Source of the DNA: Symsagittifera roscoffensis
Taxonomy: Eukaryota > Xenacoelomorpha > Acoela > Convolutidae
DNA length: 64,000 nucleotides
Assembly: GCF_963678635.1 (NCBI RefSeq)
Contig: NC_087071.1
Location: 47,104,889 to 47,168,888, forward strand
Direction: 5' to 3'
Both the position numbers and the translations under genes were made by a program. Positions 11,931-23,638 of this stretch are shown one piece after another. Position 1 is the stretch's first letter. Every line of letters begins with the position of its first letter. A model generated the notes under the pieces. It ran no database searches, had not been told where the DNA came from, and saw only the letters and a program-made list of their open reading frames with translations.

Positions 11931-14900
11931 CCCAAGCACAAATTGGCGTTAGCGGCGGTGCAGAACCAGAAAATAGACAGACTGAGTTTGAAACAAAAAA
12001 ACTTGGAAGCACCGAGTGCAGAACTGAAAATGAAGACAGTGAAAGCTGTAACGCAAGTCAATAGTGCAATAGAGGCCACGGCCAGGAATGGCCTAGAGAT
12101 AATTTATGAGAAAGCGGCATCAGAGGCTATTAACAGAGTGAAACAGGACCTAGCGACGAAGGAAATAGATCAACGATTGAAGCAGGAGATCGAAAGACAG
12201 AAGTTGAACGAGACGTTAGGTTGCTCGGTGCCAGTGCCAGAAGCTGTAGCAGGGTCGACAAAGAGTGGAAATTGCAAAACTCTGAAAATGATGACGGGAA
12301 AGCCATTCGGCATAACAAAAATTGGAGCCAGGATAATGTCAATAATCACTGTAGGTGGCCATGAAGTATTAAGGAACTTGAGCGAACCCAGCGACCAGAC
12401 AATAATGCATATTGGTGTATACCCAGATTACTTGAGTGCGATAAGTCCACAGACGACTTCGAGAGCCTTGAGGGCGCTACTCACGAGAGGTGGCAGCAAG
12501 TCAGTCCGTGTGGATAACAGATATACAGAAGCGTATGGTCCGCGTGAGGTGATGTTGAATATAGATGGGATGAACATCTATACGAAAACCATGATAACAT
12601 ATGATGAGGATCTGGTGGGGCAGATCTACGTGGGCAGAGAAGAACTTAAAGTGAGATCGATTGGACACTGCGCCATGCTGGAAGAAGATGCAATGCACAT
12701 CGGGACGGAGGCGGACGTATCACCACATGTGCTTGACATAAGTGGCAAGTAGACTCAGTTAAGTGGGGTACTCGATACAGGAGCGGTCTTGAGTGTTATA
12801 CCAATCGAAACTTGGGAACGAATGGGATTCAACGAAGATGACTTGATAGACTCGAGAATACGGCTGTCAGCTGCCGACAAAGGGGCGCTGCGGTTGGTAG
12901 AAAAGCTAGATGAATCTGACCATTTTATTTTAGGCAGAGACTTCATCAGGAACTTCAATGTAACGATTGATTTAAGCAATGCGATGTTCAGGATACGGAA
13001 CCCGGAAAAGAGGTACGCAATTAAGCCGGTAAATTTAATAATGGCGAATGAAAATAAAGCACCGGTATCCTTGAGTAGGAGGGTGAGGCTGAAAGTGAAC
13101 GAAGCGGCGATCGTAAGCTTGCGAATGAAAAATTACAGTGAATTAAGTGACAACAAGCAAGTATGCATAGTCCCAAATCCTAATAGTCAAAGTGCTGCTG
13201 TTTTAGGAAGATCCTTCTCGATAACCAAGGGCGGATTCTGCGTCGGTGTCTTGTTGATTACTTTTGATATACCCATCATGATACAGAGGGGGAGGAAACT
13301 GGGATATGCTTTACCCGTTAAAACTCGATATGAAATGACTGAAAATTCAAAACAAACTGAGTTTGTTGATTGTCCCAATCATAGGGACAAAATTTGTATC
13401 TTGAGACGATTGAAGAAAATAAAAGGTTCACCAGGTCTTGTAAAATCACCCTAGTCAGAGACAGACGATGGACTTCCGAGCTGTTCGAATTTTCCGGAAC
13501 GGCCAACACTAGAGGAAATGCAGAGCGATAAACCGTTCCTCCGGAAATTGAACATTTAAGGGGCACGATAACGGACGAACATCTCGAAGCCATCAAGGAT
13601 GTACTGGACCGGAACGAGGATGTTTTTTCGAAATATAAGGCAGACATCGGGTGCTGTAATTTCGTTGAGCACGAAATAGAGCTTGAAGAGAATGCGGTAC
13701 CACACAGAGAGGGGGCGAGGCGCATGACCCCACACAAATCGGATGCATGTAGGAAAGAGATAGAGACATTACTAGAGTATGAAATGATAGAACCATCCAA
13801 ATCACCGTGGGCGTGTGGAGAAGTGATGGCCAAAAAGAAAGGCGACCAAATGAGGTTTTGTTGTGACTTTCGGTATCTGAACTCCGTCACGGTAAAGGAT
13901 GCCTAACCCATACCTAAGATTGATGAGAGCCTCTCGAAGTTAGGTGACGCAAAATTTTTTTACGACTCTTGATTTAGGTTCGGCCTTCTGGCAGGTCCCA
14001 CTGAGGAAGCAAGACAGAGACAAAACAGGGTTCGCTTGCGAGTTGGGGCTATTTCAATGGAAACGGATGCCGTTTGGTCTTTGCAATGCCACGGCTACAT
14101 TTCAACGATTGATGGCACATTCATTGATAGGTGTGACAAAGAAGTACGACAATTTGGTATTGTGCTATGTGGATGACGTGTTAATAGCGACGCCTACACT
14201 AGAAGATCACATCGAGCGACTGGACGAGGTGTTTGCATGTATGAAGAGGTCGGGGCTAAAGTGCAAACCATCAAAGTGCGAGATACTCAAGGATTCGATA
14301 AAACACTTGAGCAGGATGGTGGACAGGCACGGCATCAGACCCGATCCAGATGCAGTAGAAGCAGTTCTAACTTGGAAATCGCCAAAAACGGAACACCAAT
14401 TGATGAGCTTCCTGGGTTTTGCGAACTATTACAGGGAATTCATCAGGGGCTACGCGGACAAAGTATACCCGATGCAACAATTAATGAGACACAAAAGCAA
14501 GAAGTTTACGAGAAACAACGCAGCGGAAGAATCATTCCACAGAATAAAGAAAGAGTTATGCGAGGCATCGGTGCTAGGGATGCCGACAGAAAAATGGATG
14601 TACGTGCTAGACACGGATGCGTCGGTGGTAGCGATTTCGGGCATTCTCCATCAAGAACAGGAATGGAACGGGAGGACAGTTTTAAGACCAATCGCGTACG
14701 GGAGCAAAGTCTTGAGTGACACGGAAATGAACTACGGGGCGCCAAAAGCAGAGATGTTTGCGGTGGTGACCTTTGTTGAGAAATATAGAGCATACTTAGG
14801 CAGTGAGCCATTCAAATTGCGAGTCGACAACAAGGCACTCAGCTGGCTGAAGACGTACTCAATGGACCAGAGCTACATTGGGAGGTGGATAGTTCGCCTG

Positions 14901-14957
14901 GATGGATACAACATGATAATTGAGCATAGAACGAGGGACAAACATCAGAATGCCTAA
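11931..14957 (+). pseudogene. Protease, reverse transcriptase and RNase H of element C (broken)
   Basis: Pol remnant colinear with A 47750-50860. A stretch of 288 codons ends at a TAG at 12750. The aspartic protease motif LDTGA follows near 12770, but about 70 bp are deleted after the KGALR motif (near 12895). RT is present with FTTLDLGSAFWQVP (13950-13990) and the catalytic YVDD (near 14165), broken by a stop at 13904 and a frameshift in a T-run near 13957. RNase H (VLDTDASVV near 14610) is complete up to a stop at 14955. Confidence 0.85.
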
Positions 14958-17740
14958 AGCTTGAGTAAGAAGACGGCTTCTCCTTCATGGATAAGGAAAC
15001 GTATGATAATTTTCCACTCACGAAATGGCTCGACAAGTCAGGCAAACCGATACATGATCACCCCGAATTACCGAAAGAGCCTCCAGAGAAAACAATTTTG
15101 CAAAAGACAACAGGAATGCCGATAGGGATAATGCTCAGGTCAAAAATTGTGCGGGAGACACTCAAGGCAAAAGGCTACGATCTCAACCAGGTAGAAACGG
15201 GAGATACTCAGATAGACAAAGACTTGATGAGATTACTCGAGAAACTGGCAGATGACAAATCCGTGATCGAAAGAAAGGGTAAGGAGGAAGCGGAAGTCAC
15301 GATACTGCGAAGGGATGAAACGGTTGGCGAAGAAGACTCTTTAAGAGGAAGTAATCCTGATGGCAAAGAAGTCGTGCAGTCACTGGTTGACAAAATCCCT
15401 GATGACATACTTGAGCGGATTCGGGTTAGGAAAACGAAAGTGGCGTTTAAGGAAGAAGCTGAGCACCTGGGACTAGGTCAAGAGTCCGGGGAGTGGTCCA
15501 CGTTCACAGAGGAAGAAGATACTGGAGAAGAAAAATTGTCCGGGGAGTGTGAAGAATGGGATGAAGATTCGGAAAAAGAGCACCAATTATCAGGATAGTC
15601 TACGCATGATACTGGCAGAGGAGAAGTTGAGACACCGCGACAGGGAGCTACAAACTGATCCCTCCTCAGGAACGTACAACTCGGATGAACAAGAAGTACA
15701 AGGAGGTGAAGAACTTGAGAAAATTGCGGTATCCAGGAAACCATTCAGGGAACTATCGTGCAACTCAAATGTCAGAACAAGTTTGGTGCCAGAAGATGAT
15801 ACGAAGATCGTGAAGAGGATAATATGCGTAAAGCTGAAGGATGACATCCACAACCCTGGGGAAATGAATGCACAGATAATGGCACTAAAAGAACATGTCA
15901 AAACGAGATATAGGCTGTCGGACCTGATAAGGGCCCAAAAGAATGACAAGATGACAAGTAACCTCTTCAAATGGATCCGGACGGGGTTCAAGGAGAAAGG
16001 CTACCTGGAGGAAGACAGCTACAAGATCTTGAGCCAGTTCTACAAAGAAAGCAAAGATTTACTCTATCACACAGCTGATGGGGTGGTAGCGTGAAAGAAA
16101 AAAGATGAGGAGAAGATATTACACAAGCACAACCTCATCATATTACCACAATTGTATCAGACGGAAGTGTTAATTAGATCGCACGATCAGATGAGGCATG
16201 AGGGGATAGACAAAGTGCAACAGAGAATACTTCACAGGTTTGATTGGCCAGGATTAAGGAAAGCTTGCGAGAGATGGGTCTTCCAGAATGTCATACCGCC
16301 CAATGGGACAAAGAAACTACTCAAGAAATGGAGAGGCCCATTCATGATAACGGAAGTACACCAACAAGGACGGTTCTACCGCTTGAGTACAGGGCGAGCA
16401 GCACATTATGAAAATCTGAAACCTATTGTCCCATCCCCAGAGGACTGGTGTATACCACAGGACATGGAGGGACTTGAGTACCTACTAGTGGAGCCAGCGT
16501 GTGAAGTCAACGAAAAAGACACCAGAGAGAAAAATGATGGCAACGAGAACTTAAGTTTGGATGACAATGAAAAGATAGAAGCGGACTCTGAGGCGGAATC
16601 TTTTGTGGTAGAAGACTGGAACAATCAGGAGCAGGGAGAGGTGCCAAAGTGGACAGAATCAGACTTACCAATACCAGCGGGGACTAAGAGTGGCAATCGC
16701 AAACGGACAGGCATGAGGTACAACAGGTAAGGAGATGCTTTCTTGATTGATAAGATACAGCCCGATGAACTAAGCGAAGAGCTACTAAGTGTGGGCGAAA
16801 TAGCAGCCGACAATTAATGGCAAATTATCAATGATAGTGAACAATACCCGCAGGAAGACTACTCGACAACAAAATGAGAGACAGATTTGTAACAGAGCGA
16901 GATAGAGAGGAGGGAGAATACGAACTTGAGGATATTAGAGTGGATGCGCGATGTCAAGAACGGAAGCGGTGAAGGGCAAAGCATCTAACAAGTCGACGTG
17001 TCAGTGGGAAAGCACATGAAAACAGAGGATCCCCTCTTCGGCTGGACAGCAACAGACAGGCCGCTCGATATTCCACCAGATAATTTGGACCCAGCACCAT
17101 CGACGGGGACGTCGATAAATATTTTTGTCCGGGGAGTGGGGGTAGGACTTACCCACACCGAAAATTTGATGATACGAAACTCAGGGAAGTGAGAGAAACG
17201 AGCGAACTGGAACTGGATGGGAAGGAGGCTGAGCCTACCATAGGACGGAATTTCTAAACGAAGTTTGAAATATCCAACGAGTACTCGGAGAACATCATGA
17301 TAACGTACAGCGACTTCATTCTGTCAGGCAGGACTAGCGCGATCTGTATCACGGCGGACATGAGCTTTAAATCAAGACTGGAGGCCGACTTCAAGAGAGA
17401 ATACCAGAACGTGGAGTTTCTATTTAGACAGAGACCGGGGCTAGGAGGAATGGCTGCGCTTCCTCCATCAGTAGCACAAGTCCCAGGCAATCATCTATGA
17501 TTCCTAGTGACGAGGGTCAATGAGAGGAACACGATAGATCCTGAACACGTGATGTTAGCACTAACCAGACTGCGAGACTTCATGATTGAAAGAGGGATAA
17601 TGGAGGTCTCGATGCCTGTGTATGATCCAAACAGGGGCAAAATGAGCCCAAGGGAGTTATATGCCATCCTACACGTAGTCTTCGCAGAAATGGACATAAT
17701 AGTACATCTGCACAAGAAATACTACTTGAGTATCGCCTGA
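14958..17740 (+). pseudogene. Spacer, integrase remnant and macro-like C-terminus of element C
   Basis: The acidic spacer after RNase H is open in pieces (14987-15598, 15549-16094), with a stop at 16092 that B shares. The integrase zinc-binding start is present (16150-16275), but the sequence then jumps from ERWV directly to FQNVIPP, removing about 750 bp that in A encode the CxxC and the whole DDE core. The GPY/F-like part (KKWRGPFMITEV) follows at about 16315. The C-terminal macro-like domain (about 17300-17740) is interrupted by a stop near 17498. Confidence 0.85.
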
Positions 17741-18208
17741 GTCGGGTACATGGGGGGTCTCAAGTTAGATATTGGGTCACGGAACAGGTAATAGGATCTT
17801 AAATGCGATTGGCATGACAATTAAATTTAAATGATTGACGGTGCTAAAACATAAAATGAATCTGCATGCTCTTAGAAAACTTCCAATTGAAATATTTTAG
17901 TAGAACGAAAGGATAAGGTTTTAACTATAATAATGGGGGAGGGGGTTTAGGTTAGGAACATATCATCTTAGTCTAAAGATGAAGTTTTATTTTCAGATTG
18001 ATTTGGTTAGTCAAGTTGACGACCCAACTACACTCAATTGAAAGAGAAAAAGAAGGTCTTGAACAGATTCGCGATCAGCAACATTTGCAAGAGATATTTC
18101 TTAAGCAATCAAGTTGGTACGATAATACTCAAGTTGGTACGGTAATATTCAAGTTGGTACGGTAATACTCAAGTTGGTAGTGCGCAAGATCATCTAGAGA
18201 TTATGAAA
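17741..18208 (+). other. Region between pol and ORF3 in C
   Basis: About 470 bp, non-coding. It contains a T-rich stretch ending in TTTTCAG (17990-17996), in the same place as in A and B: a likely splice acceptor for ORF3. It also contains 20-21 bp tandem repeats (CAAGTTGGTACGGTAATACT, about 18108-18180) immediately before ORF3. Confidence 0.6.
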
Positions 18209-19133
18209 ATGGCAGATCGATTCTGGAAGTCCATGCCCGCGGCTCTAAAGAGGCCGACGCTTGATGAATTATGCAGGCGCTTGAGGGACTTGGACTATAC
18301 CCAGAAAGATGAGAGGATGGGAGTGAGGCTGAACGCCATTCTTCAACTGGAAGAGCAGGGTGAATGCAGGGAGTCTGCAACAAAAGCGGTTTTAATGGTC
18401 GACTACACCACTGATGGCATATCCAACCAAGAGCAGACCAGGTGGTTGTCCTGGAATGTGGAAGGAGGGGTGAGAGGATTCGACTTGGGGAGTTCCCACT
18501 ACCAACCAGACCATCGGTAAGGTCAGCGGGCCAATCCACGAGTAAGCCACCCTCCATGACGCGAGCGCAGCAAACGGAAGAGGCGTATCCCGACCTCAGT
18601 AATCTGAAAAGAGAACTTGAGAGGGCACAAAGGGAAAAGAACAAAGCAAAGTTTGACCGGGATCAGGCGAAGCTCGAGAGGAATCAAGCGAATCTGAAGA
18701 GAGATCAGGCGATCATTGAAAGCGACCAAGCGCGGCGTGAACTTGATATTCGCAAGACCGAGCACCAGCAAGAACAAAGGGTGCGAGAGAATGCGGCGAA
18801 ATGTGAACAGCTAAAGTCGGAACTTGAGAAAATCCAGCGGCGACAACGAGAGCTCGACATGCAAAAGGGAGCCAGGCCCAAGGAGCGAACGACCGCAGGT
18901 TCGAGGCCGGAGTCACGTATGGAGGTGGATGAGGCTCCTAGATCGAAGGGACCGTTTAACCTAGACCGCGCGGCTCAAAAACACATGAACGAGGGGCTAG
19001 AGGTATGGATACCGACTGAGTCAACGTCCTCCCTGCGTGGTTTGCAGACACAACCGATACGCCCATTGATGGACGTAGTATTGCCGGTGTACACTCCAGG
19101 CAGTCAGGTGAGTGGGAGCTCGTCGCGTCTGAA
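18209..19133 (+). pseudogene. ORF3 of element C, 5' part, cut by B
   Basis: Begins at ATG 18209 (MADRFWKSMPAAL...), the same start as ORF3 of A (54948) and B (29341). A deletion of about 40 bp near 18490 shifts the frame; the coiled-coil part continues in the second frame (about 18560-18880). At 19133 the sequence changes abruptly from ORF3 (GGCAGTCAGGTGAGTGGGAG...) to the LTR terminus of B. The SGNH half of the protein is therefore absent from C in this window. Confidence 0.8.
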
Positions 19134-20038
19134 TGTAACATTCGTCTACTGTAGTCACACATGAGGCTTAAGAAAAATATGCCCTATAACCATTGGCTCA
19201 AGAGTCAGGGACACTATCTCTTGTGTTTTTCTACCTCAAATCAGTCGGAGCCAATTTGGTTCGCTTGTGACATGAGACTACAACCCGTTACAGCTTAAAG
19301 GCTACTACCAAAATATCCCTCCACTCTAGAAATAATAACGTCCCCATACTTAGGTCTCTAGATACCCAAAATACATGAACGCCGTTAAAAACCGGGTCGG
19401 AACAATCCGTTAAGTTACTTTTTATTAGACAGTGGAACTTTCATCCATTTCAGATGGATCAACCTAAAACTCGCCTTACCTCAACATAACAATCATAAAA
19501 CACACTCTAGAAATTTAAATTGTGTACTCACATCGTAGCACGCTCAAGAACTGGGAGTAATTAAGTCGGTCAGCAACTCGAGAATTAAATAATGTAACTA
19601 AATGAGTTTAATGTTTATCAGTTTCAACAACAAGGACAAGTTTTAACTCTAGAATACAGTTTCTCGTGAACCATTGGGACACTCAAGCTGTCCACCTTTC
19701 CACCGAAGGTTCACTCTAGTCCAGTTCGAATAACAATCCAATCGAGTAATGATAATCCAGTTCTCGGGAATACGCTTGTCTCTGTTTCAGATGGGACAGC
19801 TCTACTCTTGTTTTATTGTGACAGAAATTGCGAATAGCAATTTCCCACTGTTTTATCTAGCAATTTTCCCGCGATTGTTACTCGATTGTTCTGATTTCTC
19901 CTTTTCGGTTTTCAGTTATCGCGAGAAAATCGTGCATGACAGGCTCCATTCGAATTTTTGAAAAATTAAATCTCACTCCAAAATTAAGTGCTCTTGCATT
20001 TCTCAAGGTCAAACTTCCAAATATGACCGACTGGCACA
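19134..20038 (-). repeat. 3' LTR of element B
   Basis: 905 bp; in sense TGTGCCAGTCGG...GAATGTTACA. Its ends were set by three comparisons: the left edge is where C ORF3 homology stops; the right edge corresponds to the start of the A LTR (42281) and the C LTR (6515); and the 616-bp overlap with the 5' LTR is colinear. It contains AATAAA just after the GATCCAT/ATGGATC hairpin, and a GAGGTAAGG splice-donor-like site. Confidence 0.9.
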
Positions 20039-20052
20039 TACTCCCCGGACTC
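20039..20052 (-). promoter_or_regulatory. Polypurine tract candidate of B
   Basis: In sense orientation GAGTCCGGGGAGTA directly abuts the TG of the 3' LTR. A short purine run in this position is the expected plus-strand primer site. Only one copy is visible, since the 3' ends of A and C are absent. Confidence 0.5.
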
Positions 20053-20463
20053 AAGATCGATGTCCTCATCGCGTGCTGTCGTCTGCCAGTGAGTCCCAGA
20101 AAACCGAGTGTTGCTCCAGGTACAGTGCCAGTGGTCATTTACAGAAGTTTGCAGCAGACTTAAGCTTATCTACACCCAAAATTCACAGCCATGTAAAATT
20201 TTCACACTATCGCTAAACAGCAATCAAAATCTGCACACACCTGCACCCTTGAATTCTCGCTTTTCAAGCCAATTATTTAAAATTTCTTTTGTCCCATTCA
20301 ATTAGGAAATTGTCATGCAGCATTTTGATTTATATAATAGATATAGCATATTAATAACAATATCTGATTCGTTAAGTTCTTTTTCGTGAACCCAGGTTTC
20401 ACCCGGATCCACACTCAAGCCCCCCTTCCCTCTCAAGACTCAAGATCCATTCGAACCATCCGC
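20053..20463 (-). other. 3' untranslated region of B
   Basis: About 410 bp between the ORF6 stop and the polypurine tract. AT-rich, no open frame of note, no repeats that I can see. Confidence 0.5.
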
Positions 20464-22296
20464 TCATCTCGCACTCTTTGCCTTGGAGGTGCCGCACCCT
20501 GAAGTACTAGACACGGCAAACTGTCTCAACAGTTCTTCTTCATCATCGGAGCTAATCACGATCTCCTCCCAAGCCTTCAGCTGTTCATAGGATCGCATCC
20601 ATTCTCTTTGCTCCTGCAACTTCTTTGCCTGGTTGGGTAGTGCCTTCACCCTAAATTCCCGGTTCAAACAAAAAGAGTTGTGCAGGCTCAAGCTCACGTT
20701 CTTCGCCAAGTCTTCCTCTAGTATTGATTCCCTCGCTTTGGTATTGTCTCTAGACATTTTACCCACTCTCTTCCATCCTGTCGTGATCGCATTTCGATGC
20801 GTTAACAGGGGTCTCTTGAAAGCTTCCGGCCCTATCTCGGCCTGGAACTGTCGATACTCCTTTTGATGCTTTCTCATGTGATCTTTCGTTGTCATGTATA
20901 ACCAAGACGTCAGTGTTGCTCGAAACCATGGAAAGTACCTCAAGCGGCTCCATATGTGTCTGACTTCCGTTGGTATGGCGAATACTTTGCACGCAGTCTC
21001 AAACAACTCGAGTCTCCTGCTGTAGTCTATCGCATATATTGACTCAGCCGTTGGCGTCGTCGCTTCCCGATACTTCGTTATATTATCTTCTATCCATCTC
21101 AGAGCCAGCATGGTACTCACTACTAAGAGCGTCACCTTCTGCCGGTGATCCGGTAGCCCGATCGACCGAATTTCTTCCATATCCCACACCAGGCAAAGGT
21201 TCTTGTGATCTGGATACCACACCGTTTGTGCCAAACAGTGGCATGGGCATTCTCCATGGGTGATCTCAATGCTCCTGAGGTTACGCTCCCCCGAGGCTTC
21301 CAAGAGAGGCTCAAGCTCCATCATTTTCTCATGCATGGTGTCGTTCTCTTCCATGTTTGGAGCACATACAGGTTTTCCGATCACGTTTTGTCTCTCGTGA
21401 TCGCTTGTGTTCTCACTTTCCAACTTCAAAAGCTCTTCTCCCCAGATTTCACTCAAGTCATCTCTCAACTCTTTCGGTACTGTCCCTCTGATTTTCCTCA
21501 ACAATTTATGCGAGTGATGCGATACCCGAGCCAACCTCACGCACTTGGGCACTGAGAAGGCATTGTCCACCAGTACTCTCTGGCTGGATGCTTCCACCAT
21601 CGCCATGTGCAGTGGGTAGTGGCTTCCGCACAAGTTGGCCATCATTGACCTTATCAGGGATTTTGCGTTCAATGGCAGGCCATAAGCTTCGCTCATGGGA
21701 AACCCCATTTCCGCCTCGAGACCAACCTTCCAGCTCCGGATGTGTTTTTGAGTCACCTGCAACACCCCAGGCCAGGATTCTACGCTCAACGCCGTCACTA
21801 AATGGTGTTCAGACTCTAGCCTCTCCAGTGAATGCAGACTACACATTCTCGAGAAGAATCCGAGAGCTGTCGCTATATTCACCATAGTTCTCGCGTAACA
21901 CTCCGCAACTATTTGCACTTCACTTTTCTCCCTTTCCGTGATGTCTTCAAACCAAGTAACCAGATCTTCTTTTTGAAAGGACAGTATCCTGACACATGAC
22001 CGTCCATCGCAGGTGTGCTCTCCGTTCCCACACGTCGAATCTAGACAGCTTTCCGGCTCCATCTTCTTTGCTGACCCGAGCTTGTTCGTCTTTTCGCCTG
22101 ACTCCTGCATCTGAGGTGAGATTAGTTTGTGCAACACACTCAACTTTGCCAAATCTTCATCCTCCATTGGTGCTAGCCTCACTCGCTCTGTGGTTTCCTC
22201 GATCAGACTCGCGTGGGGATGTGGGCACCAGGAGGGTCTTAGTAACTTCCATACCACTCCCAAGTTCGTGATTAACAAGCCATTTCCATCACCCAT
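20464..22296 (-). CDS. ORF6, orphan protein of about 610 aa
   Basis: Uninterrupted frame; the ATG at 22296 lies 2 bp after the ORF5 stop (TGAACATG), so ORF6 probably depends on re-initiation or on the same mRNA. I recognise no domain. Visible features: a short Cys-rich patch near residue 90 (CGNGEHTCDGRSC), a later patch with His and Cys (HGECPCHC), many aromatic residues in the C-terminal third, and a C-terminal hydrophobic-acidic motif (EIVISSDDEEELL) of the kind that binds SUMO. No signal peptide or clear membrane segment, so an envelope function is not supported. That B keeps 611 open codons while its pol is broken suggests the frame was under selection until recently. Confidence 0.7.
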   Translation of the reverse strand: MGDGNGLLITNLGVVWKLLRPSWCPHPHASLIEETTERVRLAPMEDEDLAKLSVLHKLISPQMQESGEKTNKLGSAKKMEPESCLDSTCGNGEHTCDGRSCVRILSFQKEDLVTWFEDITEREKSEVQIVAECYARTMVNIATALGFFSRMCSLHSLERLESEHHLVTALSVESWPGVLQVTQKHIRSWKVGLEAEMGFPMSEAYGLPLNAKSLIRSMMANLCGSHYPLHMAMVEASSQRVLVDNAFSVPKCVRLARVSHHSHKLLRKIRGTVPKELRDDLSEIWGEELLKLESENTSDHERQNVIGKPVCAPNMEENDTMHEKMMELEPLLEASGERNLRSIEITHGECPCHCLAQTVWYPDHKNLCLVWDMEEIRSIGLPDHRQKVTLLVVSTMLALRWIEDNITKYREATTPTAESIYAIDYSRRLELFETACKVFAIPTEVRHIWSRLRYFPWFRATLTSWLYMTTKDHMRKHQKEYRQFQAEIGPEAFKRPLLTHRNAITTGWKRVGKMSRDNTKARESILEEDLAKNVSLSLHNSFCLNREFRVKALPNQAKKLQEQREWMRSYEQLKAWEEIVISSDDEEELLRQFAVSSTSGCGTSKAKSAR

Positions 22297-22298
22297 GT

Positions 22299-23618
22299 TC
22301 ACTTCACTCTCTTGTTCGAGCGCGGTATGCTCACCACCTCTGGTGTTTTCTCAAGAATCAGGCCCAGGCTCGGCCCTTCTTTCTCCACCGCGTCTATTTC
22401 CACTATTCTTTCTGTCCAAAACTTCAGTAGCTCCGCTACCTCGTGGTTCCTGTGAGCGCCTCCAGTTTCTGAGTCTAAGAAGGGGTTGTAGGCTATTCCC
22501 ATCACTCCCGACACGTATTGGTATTCCCCCTTCTCGCTGAGTCTCGAGTACTGCTCTGACGAGGCCAGGTTACGGTGAAAATCATGTTCTTCTTCGAACT
22601 TCTTATTATAAAACCTCCGTACCTCGTCCAGCTTTCTGTGGTTCTCTAGGGATAGTCTGGAACCATCTTCCTTTTCTATTCCAGTACTCTGATACACGTT
22701 TAAGATGATCGTTGAGACTCTTTTTTCCACGGTTTTACTTCCGCTTGCTCTCTGGTGGCACGCCAAGATGGTGCTATCAGACATCATTGACATTATCCAT
22801 CTCAAGAAACATGTGGCATCTTTCCTCCTAGCCAGGCTCAAGCCTGAATTGTCCCTGGCCACGTGTTGCATCAGTGCTTGATACACATCTAGCTTCTTGC
22901 TTCCCAACTTCAGCCTGTCATACGAGGTCAATGTCTCCAACTCTATTCCCACCAGACTCCAGGTGAACATCAATTGTCCTGCGGTTCTAACGAAGGGATT
23001 CGCCATCAATGGCGGTGCTGATGAGGGTGTCCTCATTGCCTCTTCGAAATGATCCTTCAACAAGTTCTGCCAGGACCTCTTCAGATGATTCGCCAATTCT
23101 ATCTTGTTAACCTCAGTCTTTTGCTGGGTGGCCCAATTGCGTCGTTTGCGAGCCACTCCAGTGTCCAACTTCTTCAAGCAGTCTTCCATTTCCTTCAATG
23201 TCTCGAGGGCCACCCACCATGTCTGGGAGGTGTTCCTCGTTTTGTTCCTCTCCAGTGGATCACTCGTCACTTGCTTCCCCGTGGCCTGGTGTGCCTTCGA
23301 GACCCATTCCTTGCCGACATCCACTTCCCATGTCTGCCCGTTCGTTGAACCTCTCTTCACGTTTACCTTCTAGGGCTTGAAGTCTTCCTCCGATGTCGAA
23401 CTGGTGGAAGCCTCTATTTCCCTCTCTACTTCGAGTGGTCTTCTGAGCTCCGTGTTGCTCTTGTATGCCGCCGTCTTGCACCGAGCCAAAACCATGGGCG
23501 CCGTCTCTCTCAAGTTTCCTTCCGAGACAGCATCCACTGAAGGACTACCCAATCCCTCTACTTCTCTCTTCCTCTTGCGAGTTTTCACATCTCTGCTTGA
23601 GGGTGTTGTGGTTATCAT
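22299..23618 (-). CDS. ORF5, orphan protein of about 440 codons with one in-frame stop
   Basis: The ATG at 23618 lies about 20 bp after the ORF4 stop. The frame is open except for one TAG at 23370-23372 (codon 83), after which 353 codons continue to 22299. CAG-to-TAG decay would explain it; readthrough is the alternative. The N-terminal 80 residues are basic and Ser/Thr-rich (TRKRKREVEG). The longer part is mainly helical-looking, with many Lys, Glu and Leu and a Trp-rich early stretch. I recognise no family. Its position inside a compact ORF3-ORF6 block suggests a protein made together with the other extra ORFs. Confidence 0.55.
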
Positions 23619-23638
23619 CACTGATTCGACCTCTCTGT

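Larger units (their letters stand above)
6515..19133 (+). mobile_element. Element C: decayed giant Ty3/gypsy-type retrotransposon
   Basis: Plus-strand element with 5' LTR (6515-7395), leader, gag-pol (9845-17740) and the start of ORF3 (18209-19133). The right part is missing because element B inserted in its ORF3 at 19133/19134. C carries many stops and deletions, including loss of the integrase catalytic core, so it is the oldest and least functional of the three family members here. The five bases before its LTR (AGTTA) are the expected left target-site duplication; the right copy is not visible. Confidence 0.85.
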
